64,000 nt of DNA from Siniperca chuatsi (lineage: Eukaryota; Chordata; Actinopteri; Centrarchiformes; Sinipercidae), in assembly GCF_020085105.1 (NCBI RefSeq), contig NC_058061.1, positions 1,716,784 to 1,780,783 on the forward strand. The letters are read 5' to 3'. Each line of letters begins with the position of its first letter. Within the stretch, counting starts at the first letter, position 1. The translations under genes were made by a program, and so were the position numbers. The notes under the pieces were generated by a model. That model was not told the origin of the DNA. It did no database searches and worked only from the letters and a program-made list of their open reading frames with translations. This document shows, piece by piece, positions 20,181-30,509 of this stretch.

Positions 20181-20939
20181 ATGACATCTCGTTAGTGGGC
20201 TGGGGATTTAAAAAGACACACAACACACTGGATGAGTTATGAAACACGTATCCAGCCAAACATGGAAAAAGAACCGATTCCATCTGATAATGTTCGGGTC
20301 TAAAAATGCTCTCATATTTTTTTTTTTTTAACTGTTGTTCTCACGAGTTGTGGACCTCCAACATGGCCGCCTGGCATCGGCAAGCAAAAGCTGGAGCTAC
20401 AACCAGCACTCCAGTTTGGCATTTGCTGAGTGTTGCCGGTCGGTAACCGGCAGATAAAACCTCTGTGAAGAAGAACCCTCGAGGTGGCCCGAGACAGGCC
20501 GTCGGGAATAATTCAACAACCTTCGGTTAAACCACTCGGCTGGACAGAAGCAGTTACCACATTCACTGTTGGACCTTCGCAACACAATTCACTCTGAATG
20601 CACACAAACACTTGAATGTCTGATCTCTTGTTCAGCTTAATATTCGATTGGCTCGGAGTCTCAACAGGAGATGGGCGAGCTCTCCAACAGAAACAGCCTG
20701 CAATTACCCGAAGGGGCAATTAAACACTGAAACTAATGATGTAATTGTTATTAATTATCCTTGCTCGTCGTCTCGTCCGTCTTTAACATATCAAAGGCAG
20801 GTTCGGCGACTGAGTGAACCTGAACACTCACATCAAACGACTTTGGTTCAAAATGTCACTCGATCACTGAATGAATTACTCAAACTGGATTTTACCGCTT
20901 CTGCTAATTAGCCAGCCCGGTCCGTGTGTTATTAAACAA

Positions 20940-21035
20940 GTCCGGGGCAGGTTTGACACATGATTTGTGAGTGTTCGGGGAGGACGGTGTGTGTGCGACT
21001 GAGTCACAATAAACTACAGTTGTTAATTGTTGACT
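20940..21035. repeat. Partial copy of the repeat duplicated at 48667 and 57968
   Basis: Shares GGACGGTGTGTGTG and CAATAAACTACAG-type sequence with 49035-49085 and 58355-58400, at lower identity. This marks it as an older member of that family. Confidence 0.5.
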
Positions 21036-21991
21036 TTGAGTCCGAGCGAGCAGCTTTGATTTCTGTTAAAGCTGTGTAGCGGCGTGTCAGTCGGTCAGAT
21101 CACTCAACATGTCGTGTATAGTAGCTTTAAAATCCATTTTTATAAGAATAGTCAGTGTTTACAGCACGAGAGGGTTTAATAACATCTGAGCCAACATCCA
21201 GTAAAATGTAAGTGTGTAAAACACTTACAGGAAGAAGACACAGGAAGAACTGCTGCGTACGTTTGACACATGTTTTACTTTTCAGCAGGAATACAACATT
21301 CGATCTGGACTTTGTTGTGCAGATCTTCTCGCGTTTAAACTCAGACTTTCTGAGCCTGAATTTCAAAACTGACAAATGTATTGGAGGGAAAACAGCACCT
21401 TTTTGAGCCGACATAAAACTTTCCACCATAAAGTTATAATATGACATGAAAACCAAACATTTTCTGAGAATATTTGTTAGCAAATATTGATGAGCAACTA
21501 CAGCTCATACTTTGCCCTGTACAGTGTCTCTGTTGACATTTACAGTCAGCTGATTGTCGAAATTAGTTAGATCAGTGGTTCCCAACCTGGGGGTCAAAAA
21601 CCAAGAGGGGCCAGGACATAAATCTGAAATGGAAATTTAAAAAGAAAAACATTCTTGTAACCCAAAATCTTGAGTGTTTCTACGTTTTGTTTTTCTGTTT
21701 CTTGCTTTTTGTTTTTTGAAACTCACTGGACCTTTGAAAATCCTTTAAAGCAAACAGTCTGATGATCTTTGGTTGAACTGTTTACATCCACAACAAAACC
21801 ACCACTTTGCTTTGAGGGCTCACAAGCCAGAGAGGTTTACAGCAACTGATCATTTTGGCATCATCAGCAAGAGGTCAGAGGTCACCCACTTAGACCCCTG
21901 CTCCCTGATGTGGAGGGAGGCTGAATCAGGAGGCACGAAACTGAACAGGGGTCCTGCATCGTGCATGTGTTGTTTCAGAGCTTAAGGGCGC

Positions 21992-23383
21992 TCACAGGTC
22001 CTGGATTTGACCCGGAATAACATAACAGTCTGTGGGTCCGGAGGAGTTGAAGGGAATCATGTCTAAAGAAATCTCCGCCTCGCACTCATACTGCAGGATG
22101 GCGGGCAGCAGTGAGTTGCTGTGGTTGCGGGAATCGACTGAAATGACAGAAACGGTGTCAAAGTTCTGCTCCAGATCTCCCCCTGTGTGCGGCGGGATGA
22201 GCCTCTGCGCGCCGGGGCCCGGCATGGCGCATGCCTCCTTCTGCATGGTGGTGTCGTGGTGGTAGGACACCAGCTCGTTGCTGAAGTCCACAGCCTCCAC
22301 CGTGGAGGTGGAGCAGTATTTATTACAGCCCAGGATGGTGGAGAAGGCCTTCCTGAAGTCGGCGTTGAAGGCGTAAATGACCGGGTTCAGGGACGAGTTG
22401 GCCCAGCCGAACCACACGAAGATGCTGAAGGTGGTGTCGCTGACGCACGGGGGCTCTCCGAGTTTGTCCAGGTCGCAGAAAGGCACCACGCAGTTCAGGA
22501 CGAAAAACGGCAGCCAGCAGAACACAAACACTCCCATGATGATGGACAGAGTCTTTAAAACTTTCGTTTCCCTCTTAAAAGAAGTTTTCAGCGAGCTTTC
22601 GTCGTGCGCTGACGCGCGGTGGCGGTGGTTTTGCGCACGGGGCCCTGCCGCCCTCTCCAAAGACGAGATCCGTCTGATTTGGGTTTGCGCGATGCGGAAA
22701 ATGCGCGTGTACGTCCCCACCATGATCACCACGGGAATGTAGAAGCTTATGAGCGACGACGAGATGGCGTAAGTCCGGTTCAGGCTGGCGTTGCAGTCGT
22801 CCGGGTTGTCCGCCGTCGAGTCGTCCGCGTCCGCGCGGTGCCAGTTGAGCTGCACGGGGATGAAGGAGATGAGGATGGAGAGAGTCCAGGCGACTCCGAT
22901 CATCAGGAAGGCGAACCTGCGCGTCATTTTGCGCTCGTACTTGAACGGGCTGGAGATGGCCCAGTAGCGGTCCATGCTGATGATGCACAGGTTGAGGATG
23001 GACGCGGTGGAGCACATGATGTCGAAGGCGACCCAGGTGTCGCAGAAGCGGCCGAAGAGCCAGATGCCGGCGACCTCGGACACCGCCCTCCAGGGCATCA
23101 CCAGCACGGCCACGAACAGGTCTGACACCGCCAGAGAGATGACGAAGGAGTTGGTGACTTTGGAGCGCAGGTGGCGGAATTTGATGACCGCGGCGCACAC
23201 CAGAGTGTTACCGAGCAGGGTGGAGACGATCAGGACGCACAGGACGCAGCCGGTCAGCGCGCGGAGGCTGAGCCCTCCGCCCGGCCAGGGGCTGTCCGCT
23301 CCAGCTGTGACCACCTGGTGCTGGCCAGGGTGGTCCCGGTGGTCCTGGTTCTGGTTTTGGCTCTCATTATAAAAACTCTCCAT
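21992..23383 (-). CDS. drd5: D1-class dopamine receptor, D5/D1B-like, intronless
   Basis: A single-exon rhodopsin-family GPCR of 463 aa, as expected for D1-class receptors, which couple to Gs and raise cAMP. The start is the ATG at 23383; the open frame extends three codons further but only to a TTG. Seen: Asn-X-Ser/Thr sites in the N-terminus and second extracellular loop, amine-binding Asp121 (AFDIMCS), DRY at 138-140, TM5 serines (AISSSLIS), CWLPFF at 289-294, NPVIY at 333-337 and tail cysteines 353 and 357. The third loop is short ([10 protein letters not shown]) and the C-tail long, both D1-class traits. D5-like features are [13 protein letters not shown] before TTF, a tail with SNELVSY, and CEAEISLD near the end. 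TM1-2 is closer to D1, so another fish D1 subtype is possible. Confidence 0.93.
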   Translation of the reverse strand: MESFYNESQNQNQDHRDHPGQHQVVTAGADSPWPGGGLSLRALTGCVLCVLIVSTLLGNTLVCAAVIKFRHLRSKVTNSFVISLAVSDLFVAVLVMPWRAVSEVAGIWLFGRFCDTWVAFDIMCSTASILNLCIISMDRYWAISSPFKYERKMTRRFAFLMIGVAWTLSILISFIPVQLNWHRADADDSTADNPDDCNASLNRTYAISSSLISFYIPVVIMVGTYTRIFRIAQTQIRRISSLERAAGPRAQNHRHRASAHDESSLKTSFKRETKVLKTLSIIMGVFVFCWLPFFVLNCVVPFCDLDKLGEPPCVSDTTFSIFVWFGWANSSLNPVIYAFNADFRKAFSTILGCNKYCSTSTVEAVDFSNELVSYHHDTTMQKEACAMPGPGAQRLIPPHTGGDLEQNFDTVSVISVDSRNHSNSLLPAILQYECEAEISLDMIPFNSSGPTDCYVIPGQIQDL

Positions 23384-24486
23384 GGATGTCAAGACTCACG
23401 CCCTCGGTGCCATATCCGTCTCAACGTGTCCTCATGAAACCGTCGCTCCCATCCTCCTTCCACCATCACCTGCAGCGCGTCTCGACTCCAAACTCTCTGC
23501 TCGTGTCTCCAACACGCAGACAAAAGGAAAAAACCGACCCAGCAGTGAGACAGTCCTGCAGGGGACGCGCTCAGACTGAGGCTGCATGGAGACCCTCAGC
23601 GCATAAAGTCTATTTACTCTCTCCAGTCTGGAACACAGCCACCCTCACGTTAAGACCACTGCAACATACTGAGTTCACAGATCTGTTCATTCATTGTTTC
23701 CCGTCGGATTCTCGGAGATTTAAATACCACAAATATCGAAAAACAGCTGAAGATGCTGTCGTTATATTATTCTCGTTACAACACGAGAGTAATATAGGAG
23801 AGGAAAAGCTCTCCAAACTCAATACTCACATGTTTTTTTAAACAATTAATGAGTCTGCCTGCATTAATAATGCAGCAAATACTGATTAAATTAAAACACA
23901 TCATGGAAATGAAGAAGGAGAGAAAATTAACTGACCGGCGGATGAGCGCTTTCTCTTCTCGTGAATTCATGAAATTTCTGTTGTCAGGGAAACAAACATG
24001 CTCCAAAATCAACTTTGGGGACACTTTGGGGACATTTCATTAATTCATCATTGCTCGTTGTTGAGAAAGCTTAAAAAATCCCCCAAAATTGGAGATATGA
24101 ACTTTTCTTCTGACAGTAAGAAAACGTGAAGATCTGTGTTCAGTCTCTTGCACGTTTTGTGTTATCGGGTCACAGTGACGCGTTAATCCTGCAGCAGTAA
24201 GTTAATACATCACAGGCGTGATGAATGCTTTTAATGAGAAACGTGTCGACGTGCTTTCAGTCAGAAATGTAAATGTTTGCGTGTTTCCACTCTGTGGCAA
24301 TGACTCATCCGCCTCCGGTGATGTGACAGCGTGCAGTGGAGAAGGTAATACTGCCCTCTAGTGGACAGATGCTCACACAGCCTCTCACATCGAAATTATA
24401 CATGTTTACAATCTTTTATGTGCTTCAAAAACAGAAAAAAAGGCAATCTGATTATTGCAAACATGACAAAAAATCTTTTTTTCCCC
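23384..24486. other. drd5 upstream region and intergenic DNA
   Basis: This is the 5' side of the receptor gene. I see no clear TATA box and no upstream coding exon. An AT-rich tract follows, up to the LINE fragment beginning near 24487. Confidence 0.4.
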
Positions 24487-24853
24487 CCTATGTTAGTTTT
24501 AGTTAGTTTTTCCTATTTATGGATATTTTCCTATTTATGGATATTGATATTATATACCTCCATTACTGCTGTGCAATATCTTAATAATCTCAATAAGCTA
24601 CACTTAACTCAGTACATGCACCACTGCTTATTACTTATATTATTACATTGTATTATTATACCGTATTATCAGCATCAACCGGTAAACCCACCTGGTACTT
24701 CATTTATTTTCTGACCTGTTTTTATAGTGTTTATAGTGTATTGTATTATATTTTTTGCTAGTACTTTCTCCTGTGTGCACTGACGTAAAGGCGAGCTGCT
24801 GTAACAAAGAGTTTCCCTTCGGGGATCAATAAAGTGTTTCTGATTCTGATTTC
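24487..24853 (+). mobile_element. LINE 3' UTR fragment flanking the triplicated array on the left
   Basis: Aligns by eye with 39895-40224: GCTGTGCAATATC, AATAAGCTACACTTAAC, ACATTGTATTATTATACCGT and the end GGGGATCAATAAAGTGTTTC plus TGATTCTGATT. There is no coding sequence. It stops exactly where array unit 1 begins (CATAATATAGG at about 24855). Confidence 0.8.
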
Positions 24854-25649
24854 TGACATAATATAGGCCTTAACCAATAGAAAAGTCAGACATTTACATT
24901 ATTTCCATAATTGGTTAGAATGTAAATATCTAAAAATAGTTTTGTTTTCGGCTGTACAGAGATCTAAATTTAAAGCCATGATGTCCTGCTGTGTAACTGT
25001 GATTTTGTGAAAAGTTGTTATAAAAGTTATAAACGCTCATCTCTGAAAAACGGATAACGCAGCAAACACTAAACTCTCACAGCATAAAGTCTACGCTGCA
25101 CATCGGCCTACGGTTAGTGTTACAGTGGGAGAGTTAGAACTTCTACATTATGTTTACAACTTTAAAAAGATTGCATCCCGCCCTTCAATACATGCACATA
25201 TCACATGTGAAATAATGTTTCACTAACTAGAAATATCAACAGAACGTCTCGCGATCTCGTAATACCACTTAGTGCCTCAAGAGGCGATAGTCCGATAGAC
25301 TAGCTCGGGTAGTTTCAGCTGGGAAATGTGTGCGAGCCGCGAGTTCGCTACGTAACGCAAGCTCTCTTAGCTTTTTCAGTGTAATAAATAAACAAAATAA
25401 ACTCACAAGATGTCAAGAAAGGAAATATTGTTACAACTATTTTCCTTATCAAACAAAAAAATACAAGCGTACACCTTATGGATTCAAGTTTCTTTCTTTT
25501 ACTGAACTAAAACCAGCTTGATTGCCTTGTTAACTCGTCGTAAAACACACTTCATTCAAACTGGACAGAAACAAAGTAAAACTCACCAAAACCGTCAAGT
25601 CAACAATCGCAAACTCTGATTTGGTCGAAATAAACCCTGAATCCACCGA

Positions 25650-26298
25650 CTTTATACACAGTTAGCTGTTTTTAACTGCTTTATATACAGTTAGCTAGTT
25701 TTAACTACTTTATATACCGTTAGCTAGTTTTAACTACTTTATATACAGTTAGCTGGTTTTAACTGCCTTATATACAGTTAGCTAGTTTTAACTGCTTTAT
25801 ATACCGTTTGCTAGTTTTGACTGCTTTATATACCGTTAGCTCGTTTTAACTACTTTATATACAGTTAGCTAGTTTTAACTGCTTTATATACAGTTAGCTA
25901 GTTTTAGCTACTTTATATACCGTTAGCTAGTTTTAACTACTTTATATACCGTTAGCTAGTTTTAACTGCTTTATATACAGTTAGCTAGTTTTAGCTACTT
26001 TATATACCGTTAGCTAGTTTTAACTACTTTATATACCGTTAGCTAGTTTTAATGACTTTATATACCGTTAGCTAGTTTTAACTGCTTTATATACCGTTAG
26101 CTAGTTTTAACTACTTTATATACAGTTAGCTAGTTTTAACTGCTTTATATACCGTTAGCTAGTTTTAACTACTTTATATACAGTTAGCTAGTTTTAATGA
26201 CTTTATATACCGTTAGCTAGTTTTAACTGCTTTATATACCGTTAGCTAGTTTTAACTACTTTATATACAGTTAGATACAGTTAGCTAGTTTTAACTAG
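25650..26298 (+). repeat. 29-bp minisatellite, copy 1
   Basis: About 22 units of CTTTATATACCGTTAGCTAG followed by TTTTAACTA, 29 bp each. A/C variation occurs in the CCG/CAG position and TAC/TGC variation at the unit end. It lies on the 3' side of the coiled-coil gene. Confidence 0.95.
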
Positions 26299-26375
26299 CG
26301 GCAGTGCACACAGGAGAAAGTACTAGCAAAAAATATAATACAATACACTATAAAAACAGTCATAAATACAGTCAG
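26299..26375 (-). mobile_element. LINE tail fragment in array copy 1 (truncated)
   Basis: Carries CAGTGCACACAGGAGAAAG and TACTAGCAAAAAATATAATA, as in the LINE tail at 1355-1410. The terminal TCAGAATCAG part is missing here but present in copies 2 and 3. Confidence 0.7.
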
Positions 26376-26879
26376 CTGGCTTTACTACTTTATATAGCCT
26401 ACAGTTAGCTAGTTATGTAAATGTAAATTTTTTTAAAATTATAACGAAACATAATATTTTATCAACGCTTCATATGTTTTCTGTAAAATTAATAACAATT
26501 TAATTTTAATGTCTAAAGTGAGTAGAAGTAGAAAGTAGCATGGAAAGAAAACACTCAAGTAAAGTACAAGTAGGTACCTCACATTGTGACTTAAGTAGGG
26601 CCAGTGCTTGAGGAAATGACCACTGTCTGTTACAGAACCAGCTGCTGTAATTCAGCATGTGGAACGACGTCTTTTATTACGTCACACTGATCCTGTCCGA
26701 ATAGGACTTTAGTGTTGTTTAAAACTTAAAAACAATATTTGACGACAGACACCGGCACTTATACTTTATACCAACCATAATGTGATACAGTTGTATTTAT
26801 ACTTTATATCTTCATTCAGAGGCAGACGCATGTAGAAATATGATTGAACTTTTATTTGATTGATGGTTTATTTGATTGT

Positions 26880-27065
26880 TTATTTGATTTTTTATGTATT
26901 TGGGGCCAATTTCGAGTTTCCGATGAGCCGAACGTGCAGGTCTTTGGACTGTGGGAGGAAACCGGAGCACCCGGAGAAAACCCACGCAGACACAGGGAGG
27001 AGCATACAAACTCCACACAGAAACAAGGTGGAGGTGTTTCTGTGAGGCTGCAGCGCTAATCACTG
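26880..27065. repeat. Dispersed repeat with GGAGGAAACCGGAGCACCC core, copy 1
   Basis: Contains TCTTTGGACTGTGGGAGGAA and the GGAGAAAACCCACGCAGAC string, followed by CAAACTCCACACAGAAAC. I know this core as widespread in fish genomes. Copies 2 and 3 lack an internal piece of about 30 bp (ACACAGGGAGGAGCATACAA region), which groups them together. Confidence 0.6.
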
Positions 27066-27079
27066 AGCCACTGTGCTGC

Positions 27080-27405
27080 ACTCAACTGTGGTGGAGAGGA
27101 GGGTGGAGGAGGAAGGGTGGAGGGGGGGGGATAGAGGAGGAAAGGAGGGGGGTGAGGATGAGGGAGGAAGAGTGGAGGGGGAATTGAGGGGGGGGTGGAG
27201 GGGGAGATAGAGGAGGAAAGGAGGGGGTGAGGATGAGGGAGGAAGAGTGGAGGGGGAATTGAGGGGGGGTGGAGGGGGGAGATAGAGGAGGAAAGGAGGG
27301 GGGTGAGGAGGGGTGGAGGAGATGGTAGAGGGTGGAAAGAGGGAGGACAGGGGGTGAGGGAGACAGAGGGAGGTGGAGAGGTGAAGGGGGAGGAAGAGGG
27401 AGCTA
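27080..27405 (+). repeat. GGA-rich polypurine tract, copy 1
   Basis: An almost pure G/A strand of over 300 bases with GGGGGG runs, located just 3' of the - strand coiled-coil gene. Internal tandem duplication (GAGGATGAGGGAGGAAGAGT twice) makes it longer than in copies 2 and 3. Confidence 0.9.
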
Positions 27406-27480
27406 CTGTTGTCCGGTCTGAGCCGAACACCCAGCAGCCTACTCCACCAGCTGAGAATACCCAACGCCAGAAACCTTTTC

Positions 27481-28377
27481 TTATTTCTTCTTCTTCTTCT
27501 GCTCCTTTTCTTTTCTTTTCATCTCCTTCTTGTCTTTTTTATTTTTCTCTTCCTCCACCTTTGTATGTCCAGTCTTCATCCACGTCTTACGAGACCAGAA
27601 ACCTCCTTTCTTCTCCTTCATATTCAGACGGAGCTCCTCCACATCTTTCTTCTCCTCCTCCTCCACCTGTATCACACCGGTTTCCCGGCTCTGCTCCACC
27701 TGTATCGCACCGGTTTCCCGGCTCTGGTCCAGCTGCGTTGCACCGGTTTCCCGGTTCTCCTCCAGCTTTGCTGCACCTGTTTCCCGGCTCTGCTCCAGCT
27801 GTGCTGCACCGGTTTCCTGGTTCTCCTCCACCTGTGTCGCACCGGTTTCCCGGCTCTGCTCCAGCTGTGTCGCACCGGTTTCCTGGTTCTCCTCCACCTG
27901 TGTCGCACCGGTTTCCCGGCTCTGCTCCAGCTGTGTCGCACCGGTTTCCCGTCTCTGCTCCACCTGCGTCGCCCCAGTTTCCCGGCTCGGGTCTTTCTCG
28001 GCCAGCTGCTTCCTGAATTGCTCCTCCAGAGCGTTGTATTTGGCCTCCCAGGCTTTCTCGGCCTGGAGGAATTCAGCTTCTCTGCTCCGCAGCTGCTCTG
28101 ACAGTTTTTGCTTCTCTGCCGCCCGTCTCGCTGCCAGCGTGTCGTACTCCATCTGGCTCCTGTGCTGGATGAAATTCACCTGGTTCACCCGGAATCGGAG
28201 ACTTTTCTTGAGGGAGTAGATCTGGGACTCATAATATGAGATGGTCTCGTGGCTTATATCTGGTGTATCGCTGTTGGCCTTTCCATCCAGTGACTTCTTG
28301 TTCTGCTGCAACAAGCCGTGTATCTGTCCTTTCAGGTGCCAGATCACCCGCTGAGCATGAAACAGATCCTGTCGCAT
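27481..28377 (-). pseudogene. Coiled-coil hendecad-repeat protein, copy 1, 5' end lost
   Basis: The frame matches copies 2 and 3 from DFYRMRQDLFHAQ onward. The first ATG left is the internal Met of MRQDLF at 28377, giving 298 aa. Upstream, the original start (MERTTNPANG) is replaced by antisense of the neighbouring unit from 28388, which carries no ATG before a stop codon. Seen: an N-terminal helical region, ten 11-residue ETGATQLEQSR-type repeats, a linker with FWSRKTWMKTGHTK, and one EMKRKEKEQK unit ending in five lysines. Copies 2 and 3 have 7 and 12 of the last unit. It could still be translated from Met28377 if transcribed, but promoter, 5' UTR and start are gone, so pseudogene is the cautious call. 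Confidence 0.7.
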
Positions 28378-28737
28378 ACGATAGAAGTCTAGCTCGGGTA
28401 GTTTCAGCTGGGAAATGTGTGCGAGCCGCGAGTTCGCTACGTAACGCAAGCTCTCTTAGCTTTTTCAGTGTAATAAATAAACACAATAAACTCACAAGAT
28501 GTCAAGAAAGGAAATATTGTTACACATATTTTCCTTATCAAACAGAAAAATACAAGCGTACACCTTATGGATTCAAGTTTCTTTCTTTTACTGAACTAAA
28601 ACCAGCTTGATTGCCTTGTTAACTCGACGTAAAACACACTTCATTCAAACTGGACAGAAACAAAGTAAAACTCACCAAAACCGTCAAGTCAACAATCGCA
28701 AACTCTGATTTGGTCGAAATAAACCCTGAATCCACCG

Positions 28738-29390
28738 ACTTTATACACAGTTAGCTGTTTTTAACTGCTTTATATACAGTTAGCTAGTTTTAACTACTTT
28801 ATATACCGTTAGCTAGTTTTAACTACTTTATATACCGTTAGCTAGTTTTAACTGCTTTATATACAGTTAGTTAGTTTTAACTACTTTATATACAGTTAGC
28901 TAGTTTTAATGACTTTATATACCGTTAGCTAGTTTTAACTGCTTTATATACAGTTAGTTAGTTTTAACTACTTTATATACAGTTAGCTAGTTTTAATGAC
29001 TTTATATACCGTTAGCTAGTTTTAACTACTTTATATACCGTTAGCTAGTTTTAACTACTTTATATACCGTTAGCTAGTTTTAACTGCTTTATATACAGTT
29101 AGTTAGTTTTAACTACTTTATATACAGTTAGCTAGTTTTAATGACTTTATATACCGTTAGCTAGTTTTAACTGCTTTATATACCGTTAGCTAGTTTTAAC
29201 AACTTTATATACAGTTAGTTAGTTTAACAATTTTATACACAGTTAGCTAGTTTTAACTACTTTATATACAGTTAGATACAGTTAGCTAGTTTTAATGACT
29301 TTATATACCGTTAGCTAGTTTTAACTGCTTTATATACAGTTAGCTAGTTTTAACTACTTTATATACCGTTAGCTAGTTTTAACGACTTTA
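28738..29390 (+). repeat. 29-bp minisatellite, copy 2
   Basis: About 22 units of the same 29-bp sequence as copy 1, with local variants such as GTTAGTTAG and TTTTAATGA. The arrangement of variants differs from copy 1, so the array has turned over since duplication. Confidence 0.95.
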
Positions 29391-29520
29391 TCAGAATCAG
29401 AAATACTTTATTGATCCCCGAAGGGAAACTCTTTGTTACAGCAGCTCGCCTTTACGTCAGTGCACACAGGAGAAAGTACTAGCAAAAAATATAATACAAT
29501 ACACTATAAAAACAGGTCAG
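29391..29520 (-). mobile_element. LINE tail fragment in array copy 2
   Basis: Begins TCAGAATCAGAAATACTTTA and continues through CTCTTTGTTACAGCAGCTCG to ACACTATAAAAACAGGTCAG. This is the terminal part of the same LINE family as 1300-2112, inserted at the end of the 29-bp array. Confidence 0.8.
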
Positions 29521-30074
29521 AAAAAAAATTAAAATAAAATACAGTTAGCTGGTTTTAACTACTTTATATAGCCTACAGTTAGCTAGTTATGTAAATGTAA
29601 ATTTTTTAAAAATTATAACGAAACATCATATTTTATCAACGCTTCATATGTTTTCTGTAAAATTAATAATAATATAATTTTAATGTCTAAAGTGAGTAGA
29701 AGTAGAAAGTAGCATGGAAAGAAAACACTCAAGTAAAGTACAAGTAGGTACCTTACATTGTGACTTAAGTAGGGCCAGTGCTTGAGGAAATGACCACTGT
29801 CTGTTACAGAACCAGCTGCTGTAATTCAGCATGTGGAACGACGTCTTTTATTACGTCACACTGATCCTGTCCGAATAGGACTTTAGTGTTGTTTAAAACT
29901 TAAAAACAATATTTGACGACAGACACCGGCACTTATACTTTATACCAACCATAATGTGATACAGTTGTATTTATACTTTATATCTTCATTCAGAGGCAGA
30001 CGCATGTAGAAATATGATTGAACTTTTATTTGATTGATGGTTTATTTGATTGTTTATTTGATTTTTTATGTATT

Positions 30075-30212
30075 TGGGGCCAATTTCGAGTTTCCGATGA
30101 GCCGAACGTGCATGTCTTTGGACTGTGGGAGAAACCGAGCACCCGAGAAAAACCCACGCAGAAACAAGGTGGAGGTGTTTCTGTGAGGCTGCAGCGCTAA
30201 TCACTGAGCCAC
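30075..30212. repeat. Dispersed repeat with GGACTGTGGGAGAAACC core, copy 2
   Basis: Same element as 26880-27065 with the shared internal deletion. Additional single-base losses (GAGAAACCGAGCACCCGAG) show decay without constraint. Confidence 0.6.
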
Positions 30213-30227
30213 TGTGCTGCACTCAAC

Positions 30228-30432
30228 TGCGGTGGAGAGGAGGGTGGAGGAGGAAGGGTGGAGAGAGGAAGATAGAGGAGGAAAGGAGGGGGGTGAGGAT
30301 GAGGGAGGAAGAGTGGAGGGGGAATAATGGGGGGTTGGTGGAGGGGGGGAGATAGAGGAGGAAAGGAGGGGGGTGAGGAGGGGTGGAGGAGACAGAGGGA
30401 GGTGGAGAGGTGAAGGGGGAGGAAGAGGGAGC
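30228..30432 (+). repeat. GGA-rich polypurine tract, copy 2
   Basis: Shorter version of the purine tract at 27080-27405, again immediately 3' of the coiled-coil gene. Confidence 0.9.
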
Positions 30433-30509
30433 TACTGTTGTCCGGTCTGAGCCGAACACCCAGCAGCCTACTCCACCAGCTGAGAATACCCAACGCCAGA
30501 AACCTTTTC

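Larger units (their letters stand above)
16676..21991. other. Intergenic; several dispersed repeats, no gene supported
   Basis: Contents are described in separate entries: a tRNA-like retroposon, a 0.4 kb repeat at 18150-18545, a dispersed repeat at 19850-20180 and a partial repeat at 20940-21035. The remainder is AT-rich. Open frames here are short and show no domain, splice or codon pattern that supports a gene. Confidence 0.45.

Noticed and set aside
22187-23372. Several open frames on both strands inside the dopamine receptor gene
   Set aside because: Shadows of a GC-rich single-exon gene. Only the 21992-23383 frame carries GPCR motifs.
25650-26298. A CRISPR-like array, because of regularly spaced 29-bp repeats
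   Set aside because: There are no unique spacers. Units are contiguous tandem copies in a vertebrate genome, so it is a minisatellite.
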